A stretch of 64,000 nt of DNA from Pempheris klunzingeri (GCF_042242105.1 NC_092020.1:10714001-10778000); one strand, 5' to 3'; positions 23,401 through 35,245 are shown, numbered from the stretch's first letter. The notes: generated by a model from the sequence alone, not told the origin. Made by a program: numbers and translations.

Positions 23401-26400
23401 TTATCTGAACACTCCTGCTGAACTCTGATTGCTGCTCCCACCCCCGCAGCACTCTGGAGGGTTTCTACGTAGACGATGCTCTGCAGGGCCAGGGGATGTA
23501 TACATATGAAGATGGTGGTGTCCTCCACGGGGCGTATGTGGATGGTGAGCTCAACGGGCCTGCCCAGGAGTTTGATGGAGAGGGCCGCCTAGTGTTCAAG
23601 GGCCAGTACAAAGACAACAACCGCTGTGGGGAATGCCGGGTCTACTACCCTGTGAGTCAGCCCAGTGCTCTTTACAGCAGCCTGGCTATGTTTACTTGTA
23701 TGGATGCTTCACTTGGTTACATGACTTCAAGCCCGCTGAGGCCACATTTAGCAACTATTTGTCTTCCCATTAAAAGTTCTATAATGGCACTCTGACATAA
23801 TGCATGAGCTCTGCACTCACAGAACACAGAAGTGAAATGAATCTTGGTTAACTTTGTGCATTTTGGTGTGTACTGCGGTACATCTAGGATGGAGGCTGTG
23901 TGTTTGGGGAGGTGAATGAGGAGGGGGAGATGACTGGTGAATCTGTAGCGTACATCTACCCTGACGGACACACGGCTCTCTACGGAAGCTTTGTGGATGG
24001 GGAGCTAATCAAAGCTCGCCTTGCCACCCTCATCTCCAATGAGGGTGGACGGCCACGCTTCGAAATTGCACCCAACAGTAAGTACAGATGTCATCTTTAT
24101 GAAGTGCACTTGAGTTGAGTTGGCTCTAGTTTGTAGAGGTTCTACAGGTGACCTTTTGGATAACCGTGACTTCATACAATAACACACAAACTAATCCATA
24201 AAGGCAGCGATTTTTGTGAATGTGGTCTGGTGTGTGTGTCAGAGAGCGATATAACGGCTGTCTGTGGTTAAACCAGAAGGATCTTCCAGGTCTCTCTCTG
24301 TAGGGATCCTTTCCATGATGCTGTCACACACTTAGAATAACACTCTGAGCCTGTCAGTGGATCAAACAAGCTCTTTTAGTGGACCTACTGTGATCAGGTG
24401 CAGTTAAATGGTAAATGGACTGTACTTGTATAGCACCTTTCTCCAAGCACTTCAACACTACATTCACATTCACCCATTCAGACACACCACCTGTTTAGAA
24501 ATACCTATGAATACTTGACAGATCACTTGACACTGACTTTGTACCTGAAGTCACATGACCAGAGGGTTACTCCAGAAATTCACTACATTGAATTCAACAA
24601 ACAAAAGCACAAAGTGAAAATACAAAATGTTGCACAATCAAAATATGAAATAAATTCACTATGAATATCCAAAATGTAGCACGACTATGCAAATGTCAAA
24701 CAAAGACAGTGACAGTCTGCAGCATGTATAGTGTGAACAATACAGAATGTGGTCTATCAGCAATGTTTGCTTTGTGTATATGTGTATTTACTGTCTGTCA
24801 CATTGAACTAATCCATTATATGCATTATAATCTCACCGTGTACTGCATGTGTTTGTGGTGACATCAGGACGTGCTGTGGTTCTGGTCTATTTTTGTTCCA
24901 CTGGACATGAACATGACATACTCTGTTTTGAAGGTCCTGTGTACTCGTATGACAAGTCCACGTCCTCCTGTATCGGCACCCACACTCTGCTTCCTGACCC
25001 CTATGAGAGCCGAAGGTAAGTGAGCTTTGTACTGTACATAGAGCAGGCCTGAAACATCTGGCATGTGGATTCACCCTCACACTGATACTGTGGCACTGTG
25101 ATACTGTAGCAGAGCCACTTGAGGTCCTCCTCATTTTGTCTCCCTATTGTTGTCAGGGTGTTTGTAGCAGACTCCATGATCAAAGGAGCGGGACAGGGCC
25201 TGTTTGCCAAGACAGATGCTGAGGCCGACACTGTGATGGCTTTTTATAACGGAGTACGCATCACACACTCTGAGGTATGACACATGGACAGCCGAAACAG
25301 CCTGCTCGAAGTAATGGATAAGCCACCCTTTACATGTATCCTTAGTTTCCTGGGGTCATTTTACAGTAGTTCTACTAATCACAACTCTACATGACTCGTC
25401 AGGTGGACAGCAGAGACTGGGCACTGAACGGGAACACAATCTCATTGGACGAGGATACGGTGATCGACGTCCCTCAGCCTTTTGACCAGATGGAGAGATA
25501 CTGTGCCTCTACGGGTCACAAGGCGAACCATTCCTTCACCCCCAACTGCAAATATGACCCGTGAGTACCAAGTGACAGGAGGACAGCAAGGGGAAGACGG
25601 TCATGTTTCCAAAGGTTTGAGACTGAGAACAAGGTTCATGTAGAAGCTATTCCAGAGCTTTCATTGGCGTCACACAGTCTGCCTCAGCAGCTGGTGTCAT
25701 GGAATTGTAGATTGTTTCTGAACACTTTCAAGACTTCTCGTCCATGTTGGATTAACCTAACTAAAACAGATTTTTAATTATATTTAAAACAGGGTCTGCA
25801 GAATTGGAGACAGAAAGCTAGATTGTGAAAGTATGCAACCTGCCACAGTTCATCAGCCAAGTCTCTAGTTTTTTCTGTACCCAACAGCTGACGGACAGCC
25901 TCTCTCAAATAAACAACTCTGTTAACTGTCACAATCATACAAGCCTACGAGAGCTATCCGTCATGAGCGTAAGGTTACCTTTACCTCAGAGTTACTGCTC
26001 ACTGGGCTCAGAGGCTGTGCTTTGTGGGTCAGCTCCATGGATGTCTGATTAGTGTGGGCAGTATGGTGATTTGTTGATGCGCACACGTGACTGGCAGATG
26101 TCGGCATTGAGAAAAAGAAGTTAAGTTATTTTAGTTTAACACAATAACACAAACTAATGAACTGATTGAGGCAGCAATCAGAAACTCCCATCTTCTAAGG
26201 TTACTACTTAAACTCATTTAAGTAGTATTCAAATAAAATCAAATCTGGAAATGATTCATTTAAATTGAATTTGTAAAATGATACAACAATGATATGACCA
26301 GAGCCACAACTTTGCTGTGTGATAGGGCACCTCTGTTGCATATTGATCCCTCTCTTCCCTCACGTCTGGTCATCTCTCTACCGTCACATCTCCGATAAAT

Positions 26401-26622
26401 GCATAATGTTTTTTTTTTTCATTGTTCAGGTTTGTCCACCCTCGTTTTGGACATATCAAGTGCATCCGAACCTTGAGGGCTGTGCAGAAAGGTGAGGAGC
26501 TACTGGTTGCTTATGGTTATGATCACGAGCCGTCTGGGAAGAATGGCCCCGAAGCCCCTGATTGGTACAAGCAGGAGCTGGAGGAGTTCCAGCAGAGACG
26601 GGCGGCTCCCACTGGCCAATAA
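20434..26622 (+). CDS. setd7: Histone-lysine N-methyltransferase SETD7 (SET7/9)
   Basis: Eight coding exons: 20434-20473, 22588-22717, 23450-23651, 23888-24077, 24934-25015, 25157-25274, 25403-25560 and 26430-26622. They sum to 1113 nt, 370 residues (human 366). SETD7 monomethylates histone H3 Lys4 and many non-histone proteins such as p53. It begins [24 protein letters not shown] repeats follow at about residues 36-130 ([39 protein letters not shown]). The SET domain covers about 214-345. The known active-site residues fall at the human positions: Tyr245 (FYNGVR), Asn296-His297 (ANHSFTPN), Tyr305, Lys317, Tyr335 and Tyr337 (VAYGYDH). The enzyme is therefore expected to be active. The start is the ATG giving the conserved MDSDD; the GC-rich first exon lies in a likely CpG promoter. 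It is divergent from mgst2, as in human. Confidence 0.97.
21737..21915. repeat. AT-only simple repeat (ATATT/TATAT), about 175 bp
   Basis: The tract in setd7 intron 1 is almost entirely A and T with an ATATT-like period and a few G. The Ile/Tyr-rich frames read from it are artefacts. Confidence 0.95.
24223..24358 (+). repeat. Dispersed repeat, most complete copy (setd7 intron 4)
   Basis: Its left half (24223-24275) matches 9021-9072 inverted and its right half (24260-24358) matches 9849-9948 directly. Similarity is high in both halves. No coding potential and no known family name. Confidence 0.8.
24405..24486 (-). mobile_element. Truncated tail of the tRNA-derived SINE family seen at 59044-59336
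   Basis: TAAATGGTAAATGGACTGTA, then CTTGTATAGCACCTTTCT and a run with ATTCACCCATTCA match the 3' end of the SINE at 59 kb, in the same (minus) orientation. The tRNA-like head is absent. It lies in setd7 intron 4, directly after another dispersed repeat. Confidence 0.7.
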
Positions 26623-27600
26623 GAGTACAGATGAGTTCCTGAGGACAATAAAACCCTCCTGTACCTGTGCTACCACCTGACAAGACTCCAGCAGCATCAA
26701 GGCACCCGACATCCTCTGCAGCTGCAAACCACACTGTAGATATTTGAGAAGTTACCATGCTTGATATTGTATTCAGATGGAATACTGCTCCATCAGTTCA
26801 GTAAGGATGGAGGCCTTGGAGATCCTCACAAGAACTATGCAAGAAACCAAAAGATATTAGAGGAGACGTCTCTGGTGGGAGGTGCTGTTCTGTCTGATTT
26901 TACCACTGTCCTCTTTATCACATATTACTCATATGGAAATTAAGATTCACATGCTCGTGGTTGGTGCTTCTAAATGCAGGTTATGATGAAAACAGTTTTC
27001 ACCGTCTATATCTTCACCCAACTGTAAGTCAGCTGTTTTACACAGCAGTTGCAGTTGACTAAACAGGGCTCCCCTCAACATGTCCATTGTAACAGCACTA
27101 TTTTGCCACACAGTATTTCTGTCTTTAGTTCACTTTACTTATTTGAACTAATTCATGATCCATACATTGTAAGTGTCACTTTATAGGCCTATTGTCTTTG
27201 CATACAGTATAGACAGAATATATGACGGTGACTAGTTTATCTATAATATGACATTGGAAAAGATGTGTATTTGCTTTTGTAGAGGTGATTTGTAACTGGA
27301 GAAAAAGGAAATAATGGATGGTCTACCACTACAGGAAAGGCCTGCAGTGAGCTTGTTCCACTTTTCTAACCTAATTACTGTATGTGTCCATACCCTGCGA
27401 AATAAAGTCAGACTAAAACTAAGTCAACCCACCTGCCTTGTGTATGTGTATCAATTAGTTTGTGTATTTGTGCAGCACCGCTATGTCAAACTGTTCCTAC
27501 TATTTAACTAGTGAAGACAGTCTGGTGTTAACAGATTAAACAGAACTAAGTTCATCTAGGATTTGGGCTTTTGGAAAAGACAATAAAATGGTGTGTTCAA
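26623..27600 (+). other. setd7: setd7 3' UTR with two poly(A) signals
   Basis: The stretch after the TAA is AT-rich with no exon. AATAAA occurs at 27401-27406 and again at 27582-27587. Either could end the transcript. A CT microsatellite follows directly. Confidence 0.5.
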
Positions 27601-27658
27601 AGGAGACCGGAAAAAGCAGTCACATTACAACAAGTTGTCAGTAAGAGTGACTGTTTGG

Positions 27659-27659
<1 letters not shown>

Positions 27660-27747
<88 letters not shown>
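27660..27747 (+). repeat. (CT)n microsatellite, about 88 bp
   Basis: Perfect CT dinucleotide tract between setd7 and the next gene. It is a polypyrimidine run that could form triplex DNA. The reading frames through it (Leu-Ser or Arg-Glu) are not genes. Confidence 0.97.
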
Positions 27748-27749
<2 letters not shown>

Positions 27750-27839
27750 ACAGTAATCTTTATACGTCATAAGTAAGACAAGTATCCAGAGAGTGAACCC
27801 GTGAAGGCAGGGAAACTGTTTTTGGGACTCTTCCTTTAA

Positions 27840-28161
27840 TGTTCTGTCAATCAATAGGCCGGAGCGGGGCAGGGGCAGGGCCTGGCAGCCCGACAGTCCC
27901 CCCCCCCCCCCGGCCAGCCAGGTTAATGGATAAACCTCCCACCCAGAGAGCCAGCACCGACACCAGCCTGCAGCCCGGAAGACACAAGGCCGGGACAGGT
28001 GCGGCTGTCTGGGAAAGGCACAGCGGGACTGCTGCTTTAGACACGGAGAAAAACGGCCCACAGCTCGCCTCAAGTTTGACCCACGAGTCGAACTTCACCC
28101 GTGACCGTGGGGAGGACCGGACTGGTACTGTAGGGGGACTCTAGCGGGTTAATACCCGGAG
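27840..28161 (+). promoter_or_regulatory. GC-rich promoter and 5' UTR of the four-pass membrane protein gene
   Basis: From about 27850 to 28350 the base composition turns GC- and CpG-rich, with a C11 run near 27898-27910 and several GGCCGG-type words. This surrounds the start codon at 28162 and suggests a CpG-island promoter. The exact start site is unknown. Confidence 0.45.
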
Positions 28162-31100
28162 ATGGACCGGCACAGGTACTTCATTTTCAACCAGAAGAGC
28201 GTGCTCGTCCTCGGCGTCCTCCAGGTGGCGTGTGCGGGTCTTTGTGTGGTGTGCGGGTTCATGGACGCTGTTTTCCGTAAGGACACCCCCCTGAGTGGCA
28301 CCAGGACTCCGCTGTGGGGGGGGCTGGTGAGACGGTGACCCTCTAACACTTTAATCAACAGGCGCTCGTTAAAGCAGTGTCCCAGCTCATGGACTGACCT
28401 TTACGAGCCCCCCCCCCCGTGTCAAACCTGGCAGCAGGTCTCGCTAAACTTCCTGTATGTTGGCCTGCAGTCCTGTAGTCTGGGCGGGGGGAGCTCATGT
28501 CAGAGATAACAGGGCGAACTGAGGCCTGGCTGCCATTTGTAGTGTTAACCACCTGCTGCAGCGTGTACCTGTCTGTCTGTCTGTGCACCTGTCTGTCTGA
28601 GCTCATGTAGACTTCTCTCACCTGGCTCTAGATCATGGCCTCCCCAGGTGTTTTGGCGCTGTTTGCCTCCCAGAGGAAAAACTCCGTCCTGGTGAGTGTG
28701 ACGGCCTCTCTGCATCACTGATGTTTGGTTCTCCATGAAGAGCAGAGAACACAGGACCTGTAGACAGACTGTCCACACTGCTCCACACACTGCTCCACAC
28801 TGTTCACACTACTCCACACTGCTCCACACACTGTCCACACTGCTCCACACACTGTCCACACTGCTCCACACACTGCTCCACACACTGCTCCACACTGCTC
28901 CACACTGTCCACACTGCTCATTGTCCACACTGCTCCACACTGCTCCACACTGTTCACACTGCTCCACACACTGCTCCACACTGCTCACTGTCCACACTGC
29001 TCCACACTGTTCACACTGCTCCACACTGCTCACTGTCCACACTGCTCCACACTGTACACACTGCTCCACACACTGCTCCACACACTGCTCCACACACTGC
29101 TCCACACACTGCTCCACACACTGCTCCACACTGCTCACTGTCCACACTGCTCCACACTGTTCACACTGCTCCACACACTGCTCCACACTGTTCACACTGC
29201 TCCACACACTGCTCCACACACTGCTCCACACTGTTCACACTGCTCCACACACTGCTCATTGTCCACACTGCTCCACACTGTTCACACTGCTCCACACTGT
29301 CCACACTGCTCCACACTGCTCCACACACTGCTCCACACTGTTCACACTGCTCCACACACTGCTCCACACTGTCCACACTGCTCCACACTGCTCACTGTCC
29401 ACACTGCTCCAGACTGTTCACACTGCTCCACACTGCTCACTGTCCACACTGCTCCACACTGCTCCACACTGCTCCACACTGTCCACACTGTCCACACTGC
29501 TCCACACACTGTCCACACTGCTCCACACTGTTCACGCTACTCCACACTGTCCACACTGCTCCACACTGCTCACTGTCCACACTGCTCCACACTGTTCACA
29601 CTGCTCCACACACTGCTCCACACTGTCCACACTGCTCCACACACTGCTCCACACTGTCCACACTGCTCACTGTCCACACTGCTCCACACTGTTCACACTG
29701 CTCCACACTGCTCCACATTGCTCACTGTCCACACTGTTCACACTGCTCCACACACTGCTCCACACTGCTCACTGTCCACACTGTCCACACTGCTCCACAC
29801 TGCTCACTGCTCCACACTGTCCACACTGCTCCACACGCTGCACTGTTTGTTTCTAATGGTCCTTTTTCTACCTGTAATATTCCCACAGCAAAGGCTGGAT
29901 TTTAGGAGTGTGATCATGGCTGAGGGATGTTTCCTAACTTGCAAAGGGATGTCTTAGATTTGTATCTGTACAGGGGAAGGCATGGCTCATCTCCACATGA
30001 TGTTCTAAAGTACCCCTTATCTACCCTAATTGAACTACAGCTGTTATACAGCTGTTATACAGAATATTAAGTAATTACATGAAGTAACAGTCAGAAAAAG
30101 AGAAACACACACTCTCACTTCTGTCACACACACACAGTGTTTTCTGGTGCTGAACTCCTCCTGTCCCTGCAGGTGAGCGTCATGGTGGCGGCAGCAGGAC
30201 TCTCCTGTGTGGCCACAGTGTTTGTGTCTGGTTACTCCTGTCTGACACTCACCTACGGGGAGGAGGATGAAGAGGTCTTCCACCACCACCACAGCCCCCA
30301 AGTGGTAAACACCACACACACACACTGAAACAAGCAGTAGCTGTAGAGTAAATTCTATTTTGTGTGTGTAAGTCTGTGTGGATGTGGCTTGTATTGTGGT
30401 ATGTGTATGTGGCTCATGTTTTTGGTGACAAAATGTAAGTCCCCAGCACATACAGTATGTCATTGAATTTTAGGGTGAAGGATTGGTTTAAGGTTGCCTC
30501 TTGCAAGTCCTCGAGCTTTATGGAAGTACAACAATAAATTGCTGGAGTAGCCCTTTAAAACTGCTAACTAGTAGCTACAGTAAGAACCAATTGCACCACT
30601 AGTAGTGGCTGTGACTTCATGTCTCTCTGCTCAGACGTTTGTGCTCCATCGGATGGTGAAGGGGGCCAACGCCACCATCCTGCTGACCTGCACCATCAGC
30701 CTGGTTCTGTCCTCTCTCGTGGCCTACGTGGGCTGCCGGAGTCTTCCCTGCTGCGGCTGCTACGATGCCAGAACTGGGCTGGTAAGGGGGCCGCGGTCAA
30801 CACCAGTGGTTTTAAAAGGCCCCTCCTCAGGTCGCCACTGTGGCTACACCCGTCTAGCTGTTGGCACTCTCATGGCACACTCATAGTTATCTTTGGAACA
30901 CGGCATCTTTTGATTTCACACAGAGGTAGATGACAACCCCTTCTCACTTCTGCCAGATGACTGTCCATCTTGTCAGCTGAAACGCAAACTCACCGCTGGC
31001 TTGTATCAGCTGGAGCTTGCTCGCTGATTAAGCTCATCTTCTCTCCAGCGGACTTGTTTTAAAACTACTGCACTCTCCTCTAAGAGGGTCGTAAATGTGC

Positions 31101-31521
31101 ACATGATGGCTACATACGTGTAATGAGGCTAAAGCCACAGCTGTCTTTAGCTCAGACAGAAGGCTGTACATCTTTAATGTTTTTTCATTCTGTAGCTAAG
31201 AGTGATGTTACCTCTGAGGCCGTGCTGTTATTTGTGGTGTGTGTGTTGCAGGAGACCCTGGTCCCTCAGTGTGACCCTGGGGACACCGAGATGGTTTGTA
31301 CTTGGCAGGGTAAGAACTACCGTTGTACTGTTCTGATCGCTGTTTGGGAGGATTGTGGCTTTGCTTCTTGGCCGTCGGCAGTCCAGTGACGTAGTTCTCC
31401 TGTGTGTCCAGCAGGAGGCGAGGACAGGCTGTTCAACTCTCCGCCCCAGTCCACCGAACAGGACGGCGCTGAGGAAGAGGAGGGTCCCTCCAAGCTGCCT
31501 CCGTACAGCAGACTGACCTGA
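28162..31521 (+). CDS. Four-pass (CD20/TMEM255-like) membrane protein, identity not known
   Basis: Six exons join in phase: 28162-28326, 28632-28691, 30173-30304, 30635-30781, 31252-31309 and 31412-31521, 672 nt, 223 residues. The order of parts is a short cytosolic start MDRHRYFIFNQKS, hydrophobic helix 1 (about 14-37), helix 2 (about 52-68, PLWGGLIMASPGVLALFA), helix 3 (about 76-100), an acidic and His-rich loop (GEEDEEVFHHHHSPQ), helix 4 (about 131-152) and a Cys-rich stretch (CRSLPCCGCYDARTGL). The tail is acidic and ends LPPYSRLT. This layout recalls the CD20-like/TMEM255/sarcospan type of tetraspan proteins, but I do not recognise the gene. LPPY fits the LPxY type of WW-domain ligand, as in Nedd4-bound adaptors; that is inference. 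The last acceptor is a CAGCAG tandem, so exon 6 may start at 31412 or 31415. It lies between setd7 and rab33b, where human has no gene. Confidence 0.8.
28769..29846 (+). repeat. 1.1-kb irregular minisatellite (CTGCTCCACA / CTGTCCACA / CTGTTCACA)
   Basis: The tract fills much of intron 2 of the membrane protein gene. It is made of 9-16 bp words such as ACTGCTCCACAC, ACTGTCCAC, ACTGTTCAC and ACTGCTCACTGTCCAC in changing order. The words lack stops in several frames, which produces a 373-residue His/Thr/Ser/Cys frame on + and Trp/Ser/Val frames on -. These are not credible proteins. Confidence 0.97.
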
Positions 31522-31819
31522 GACCGCTCCTGCACATTCCTGTTCGTTTTCTCCATTTCAGAGAGGACAGGGCGGTTATGGTTATGATTCTGTTCCCTTA
31601 TTAAAGTTGTGCCTACACTATTTATTTTTCAGCATGGGTGGAGGGAAGGAAGATCTACTGATGCTGAGCGCATCAGACTAGAACATTGCAAAGAGAGAGG
31701 GTTGTGCTCTTGATTCGATCTGGTACTTTGCACTGTGGCAGTGTCTTCAGTGGCTCTTTGACCACAGACCACTCCCTGCATACTGTGTGAAAGCTGTGAC
31801 ATTTTCTATGTATTTGATA

Positions 31820-31825
31820 AATAAA
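31820..31825 (+). terminator. Poly(A) signal of the four-pass membrane protein gene
   Basis: AATAAA about 300 bp after the stop at 31521. It faces the rab33b poly(A) signal at 31903-31908 on the other strand. Confidence 0.7.
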
Positions 31826-31889
31826 GCCTGATGAAAGCCGTCTGAGCTCATTCTGTGACTTCTATAAGAGATGACTGCATATTTTGACA

Positions 31890-33576
31890 TTTTCAAGGTA
31901 GTTTTATTGCAAGGTTACACATGACAAAACCATTGCAAGCGCCTCCCTTTAACTCCTGACCCCAGTACTTTCATGTCAGTCGCACTTGCAGTAAGATACA
32001 GTGGCATCATCTGTTGTTCATGGCTGTATGAAAAGTAAGGCAAAGGAAATTGTAGGACCCCGTGTGAAGGCGGATGGAGACGTTTATCAAAAACAAAGGA
32101 CACTTTTAGAGCAGGAAAAAGCAGCAACCAAATCTAAAAGACTAGAACGCCCACATGATGTCTTCCACTGTTGTCACCCTGCTGAGGAGCCGCAGACAGA
32201 TTGAGTGTGTGCGGCCTCGGAGCGGTGAGTCCTGAGAGAAGGCCTTTTGGTTTGATAGCCCATATCCTTCAAGAAGACATTAATGTGCAGCACGACCAGG
32301 GGCCACAGGACCAGCTGTGGCCACGGCACACATCTGAAACCACAAAGGTACGAACCAACACGGCGTGGACGCTGAAACAATGTCAGCCTTTCTCATGGCG
32401 TGGTGTTACTCTGACGGGCCTGGTGGATGTACAGACATGATGAGAGGGATGTGTTTTCACTGTTTCATACACACAGTAGCCTTCCATATACAAGGGAGGG
32501 ACGAGGCAAGCACAACTGACGAGGACAACTCTCCCCCCCTTCCATTTCCACATTCCTCACAGGTCCCCTTTGCATCCTTTATCACTGAGTTCGCAGATGG
32601 CTCCTGGCTCCTGGCTCTTCCACATCAGCCTTTGTGGAGCCTCAACTGCTCCAAAGCCCAGAAGAAGCTTCCAAATGCACTTAAAATGGGAGTAAATATC
32701 TAGAGTGATTGAGTATTCCCTTGTGATTACAGGTAAATAAGTGTGAACAATGTGATCTGGCTGTTTCCCACAGCTTTTCTTTAGTATGAGACAGAGGGTT
32801 TGTTTCAGTTAGCCTGCTTACACACCTTCAACACACAGAATAGCAACATGAAAGGACTTCCCTCTAAATGCCATGTACATTCCTTTTTGAAGAGATAGTG
32901 CCTGTAGTTGGAGCAGCCCGGCTGAAAGATGCCCTGTGGAGTGTTTGGCCCCTACAGAGGGGGCCTCGCTTTGTGTACATCCTCTCTGTGGCAACACGGC
33001 GTACATTTAGGAGCCTATCGGCAAAAGCAGGGGACGCTGCTTGCTGGCAAATATGAATATGAAGACCAATGTTTCCAAATATCGAAAATATTGTCCATGC
33101 ACATGTTTTCTGAAGGAGGAAGACACTCAGTGTGTTTGTTCACAGGAGAACTCCACAGGACACCCTCAGTCAAACCAAGCCCCCGCTCACTGCCACACGG
33201 GGGGGGGGCAAAATAAGACAATGATGGCCTAAAGATTAACCAGAGTCAAAGCTCTTTAACAGCCTGACCACAAACACAGCAGTGTTATTGTGCCCCCCCC
33301 CCCTGTTCAGGATCATCTTCATGAAGCAGCCATTGATTTTGGTGTTCAAAAAACAACAATCATACAATGACCCCCCCCCCCAAAGTAGAGTCATTGATAA
33401 AGTGGAGCACAACCACATGCACAACAGATGTATCCACTTCATCTATGTGTCCTGGATCCACTCTTCTTTCTCTCTACACCTCCACTCTTTCCTCACCCCC
33501 TTCTGTCTTCATGCTCTTAGGGGTTTGAGCAGCTTCAGGCTTAACTTGTCTCCCTCTTTCCCTCCATTTTCTTCCC
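31890..33576 (-). other. rab33b: Long rab33b 3' UTR
   Basis: No exon or mobile element is recognised. It contains several G runs on the minus strand (C runs on +: 33293-33303, 33370-33380; and a G9 on + at 33200-33208). The frames of 60-120 residues here show no family motif. Confidence 0.5.
31903..31908 (-). terminator. rab33b: Poly(A) signal of rab33b
   Basis: TTTATT on + is AATAAA on -. It lies about 1.67 kb past the rab33b stop, with no other gene between, so the 3' UTR would run 33576 to about 31890. Confidence 0.6.
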
Positions 33577-35245
33577 TCAGCAGCTGCTGCTGCAGCCCCA
33601 GCTCCTGGCCCCGTCTGCTCTGTCCTCCCTCCCCCCGCTCAGGTTGACAGTACCTCCTGAGCCCTCGGGCGGCTGGCTCAACACCAGGGGCTTCTGGGAC
33701 TTCAGCTTGTGAGCCACCGTCATGAAAATAGCCTCCACGTGGTCACTGTTTCCTCCACCGTAGTTTCCATCTCCTTGGCTGTTTGGGTTCTTGGCGGACG
33801 TCTCGAACACGGGCATGGAGTGGGTGTCGGCAAACTGTTGCGCCACGTCCGTGCCTACCCGGATGGAGTCCTGGAGGTCGCACTTGTTTCCCACTAGGAT
33901 CCTAGGTACCTCTGTGCCCAGCGCGTGCTGCTTGCACTCCTCAATCCAGGCTGGGAGGCTGCGGAAGCTGGCAGCATTGGTAACGTCGTAGACAAAAACA
34001 ACAGCGTGCACGTTGCGGTAGTAGTGCTGCACCATGGACTTCCTGAAGCGCTCCTGACCTGCAGTGTCCCACAGCTGGATCTGTTGGGGGACAATGTGGA
34101 AATGGATCAGTGAAAATTGAATTGTGTGTGATCCAAAGTCTAACATATCTTAGATATCCTATATCCAGTGTGTCCTGGAGCTGCCTTGGTGTCCCACAAC
34201 TCTGAAGAACACATCGATGAGCCACACTGTTGCACTGAGTGACAACTCAGATAACACACACTAAATAAGATAACACACTTTTCATGATGTAACGTAGTTA
34301 TTTCAGATTTGACAACAAAGTTAACTGAAAGTTCTCCTTACCTGGAAATCTAATCAAAGATGTGAAGGAGTTGCATTATGGGAACTGTAGGATGCTGTGT
34401 TTTGGAGCTCGACCCATACTAACAGTCAGAATAGTTCAAGCGTTGGTGCTTTGACTTTGGCTGTTCTTTAATGTGTCTGGCAACACTAAATCACCAGAGT
34501 ACCTAGTGTGGGCTCGTTGGCCCGCTGTGAAGGAAAGGGGCTCTAAAACTAAATAACCCCAATGGGTTCCCCCACGGGGCCAGTGGTCAATGGACCAGAG
34601 TGAGTGAGCAGCACTACTTCATTTATGACGTGCCCTCGAACAGAGCTTCACCCTCAACTGCTGCACTGGAGGCCCCCAATGGGCCGCAGACATGATATAT
34701 GATATGATCAGGTATGATCAGATCTGATATATGATATGATCAGATATGATCAGGTATGATCAGATATGACTGACTGCTCAGCAGCTGTGGGCGCACACAC
34801 ACACACACACACACACACACGTAACCTTGTACCTAAGTTACTTTTAGTCGTGCCTCTCCAGCACTAAAGCGGTACATGTGAGCCCGCTCTCCCCTACTGC
34901 TCCCACAGAGGCACAGGCTGCAGGATGACTGACTGTCCACGGGGCACAGAGCCCCGTCCTGCCCCCACTAGAACCACCCAGGGCTGTGAACACGGGCCCC
35001 CGTCTGCCGCCGCATACCTTGATTTTCTCGCCGTCAATCTCGACCAGCCTCTCCCTGAAGTCCACCCCGATGGTGGCCTCGGTCTTCTCGGGGAACCTCC
35101 CGGCACAGAAGCGGTAGGTGAGGCAGGTCTTCCCGACCCCCGAGTCCCCGATGACGATGATTTTGAAGATCCTGGTCCGAGGCGGCGGCAGACTGGAGCT
35201 CGCCAGAGAGCCGGAGAATTCAGCCGACGAGCCGATGTCCGCCAT
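33577..35245 (-). CDS. rab33b: Ras-related GTPase Rab33B
   Basis: Two exons on the minus strand: 35245-35018 (76 codons) and 34080-33577 (167 codons and stop), 243 residues (human 229). Rab33B is a medial-Golgi GTPase that acts in retrograde traffic and recruits ATG16L1 in autophagy. The G motifs are present: P-loop GDSGVGKT (33-40), switch I with [15 protein letters not shown] (79-85), NKCD (141-144) and ETSAK (169-173). [20 protein letters not shown] is typical of Rab33. The region before helix 5 has a Gly/Asn/Ser-rich insertion ([19 protein letters not shown]) not in human. The protein ends SWGCSSSC, where human ends CWC; the normal CxC prenylation motif seems to have become CxxxC by AGC repeat growth. 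The intron between the exons is 0.9 kb. Synteny with setd7 is as in human. Confidence 0.96.
34692..34767. repeat. Short TGATCAGATATGA tandem repeat in rab33b intron
   Basis: Words ATGATATGATCAGGT and ATGATCAGATATG recur several times within 76 bp. A CA run follows at 34794-34820. Both lie in the single rab33b intron. Confidence 0.85.

Noticed and set aside
27597-28073. 158-residue minus frame with Arg-Glu run
   Set aside because: Reads through the CT tract and the GC-rich promoter of the next gene; no homology or splice context.
28735-29957. 373- and 232-residue His/Thr/Ser/Cys frames and Trp/Ser/Val frames
   Set aside because: Pure translation of the intronic minisatellite, no start context, no unique sequence.
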